From: an uncultured Arthrobacter sp.
GTDB lineage: Bacteria; Actinomycetota; Actinomycetes; Actinomycetales; Micrococcaceae
Direction: 5' to 3'
Length of the DNA stretch: 56,806 bases
Assembly: GCF_902805515.1 (NCBI RefSeq)
Contig: NZ_CADCTE010000016.1
Location: 1-56,806, forward strand
The translations under genes and the position numbers were made by a program. The notes below the pieces were generated by a model. The model saw nothing but the letters and a program-made list of their open reading frames with translations, had not been told where the DNA came from and searched no databases. This document shows, in pieces, positions 56,476 through 56,806 of the stretch (positions are counted from its first letter, which is position 1; each line of letters begins with the position of its first letter).

Positions 56476-56806
56476 AGGCAATCTCCTTGGTCGACAAGCC
56501 GGTTCTCGTGGTCATCAGCCGTAACAGCTGACCCACGGGACTCTTCCGGCTCCAGGTGGCCGGCCGGAGACGGGCGCCCAACGTGTAAGTGAATCCGGGT
56601 GGACAAGGGAGATCCGGTGGACAACGAGGGCCATGGCGACGAAGGACCCGGGTCACATAAAGACGACGGTGAATAAGGACCGGGTGATTAAGTACGGGGT
56701 GAATGAAGACGACGATGTTGCCATCCCCCGGCCTCCCGCCCTCCCGGCCCAGCCGGGCTCCTGTGCCGGGCCGGGCTCCTGTGCCGGGCCGGCCGCGACG
56801 GTTTCG
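56476..56806. other. Right-end intergenic region with short repeats
   Basis: No gene is supported in these 331 nt. The region has the glycerophosphodiesterase ribosome site, three variants of GGTGAnTnAAG around 56668-56711 and a perfect 18-bp tandem duplication (56752-56769 and 56770-56787, GCCGGGCTCCTGTGCCGG). A reading frame beginning near 56703 runs off the edge but has no support. Confidence 0.5.

Noticed and set aside
56703-56806. Start of a gene at the right edge
   Set aside because: The frame is a run of Pro/Arg/Gly from tandem repeats with no ribosome site or recognisable domain.

Overview
The window is high-GC DNA from an actinobacterium, most likely a Micrococcaceae member (Arthrobacter type). 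This rests on the conserved order thrS-HIT-PIP synthase-kinase-pdxS and pdxT-yebC-ruvC-ruvA-ruvB-yajC-secD-secF-(relA), and on actinobacterial marker proteins: MurT/GatD, a mycoredoxin, a GAF-ANTAR protein and LysG/LysE. The species cannot be fixed from sequence alone. I see no rRNA, tRNA, CRISPR array, insertion sequence, phage, plasmid functions or biosynthetic gene cluster.

Layout. 0-7.7 kb: a minus-strand housekeeping block covering protein export (secD, secF, yajC), Holliday-junction processing (ruvA, ruvB, ruvC), a YebC regulator and the glutaminase of PLP synthase (pdxT); the 5' part of a probable relA is cut by the window edge. 7.8-17.3 kb: a mixed block lying between pdxT and pdxS. 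It holds a TetR/DHA2-exporter pair with a perfect operator palindrome, murT-gatD (peptidoglycan amidation), an M3 peptidase, a GNAT enzyme, and three envelope or stress-type proteins. 17.4-22.7 kb: minus-strand pdxS, a lipid kinase, PIP synthase, HIT protein and thrS. 22.9-35.5 kb: single genes and small units (VOC, mycoredoxin, lipoate-ligase-like, lipid kinase, GAF-ANTAR, aldo/keto reductase, DUF427, thioesterase, DHA2 exporter, Rieske protein, zinc peptidase, ATP-dependent DNA ligase, SDR, universal stress protein). 35.7-44.7 kb: a zinc-ribbon protein, an HpcH-type aldolase overlapping a cation transporter, a frameshifted tandem DUF427 gene, CtaG-like and DUF2243 membrane proteins, DUF2087, M23, a PadR/membrane-protein pair and a Cys-rich copper-storage-type protein. 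45-56.8 kb: an erythromycin-esterase-like protein, an NAD(P)-binding protein, LysG/LysE, two amino-acid permeases (one very close to CycA), VOC, a methionine-aminopeptidase remnant, GYD, a YdjM-like protein, an AlkD-like protein and a secreted glycerophosphodiesterase.

Most distinctive signal. At least seven genes on both strands (ruvC, gatD, the lipoate-ligase-like gene, the GAF-ANTAR gene, the thioesterase, the aldolase and the glycerophosphodiesterase) have their own stop codon inside a short direct or tandem repeat. The repeat always extends downstream of the gene, so copies of the stop codon follow in the same or in other frames. I know of no described name for this. It may be a replication-slippage signature or a back-up termination arrangement. 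Other points of interest are the separation of pdxS from pdxT, a methionine aminopeptidase that appears to have lost about 70 internal codons, an SDR with His in place of the catalytic Lys, a likely SOS box at ruvA, and several clear operators and terminators. I did not find a convincing multi-gene novel defence or biosynthetic system.
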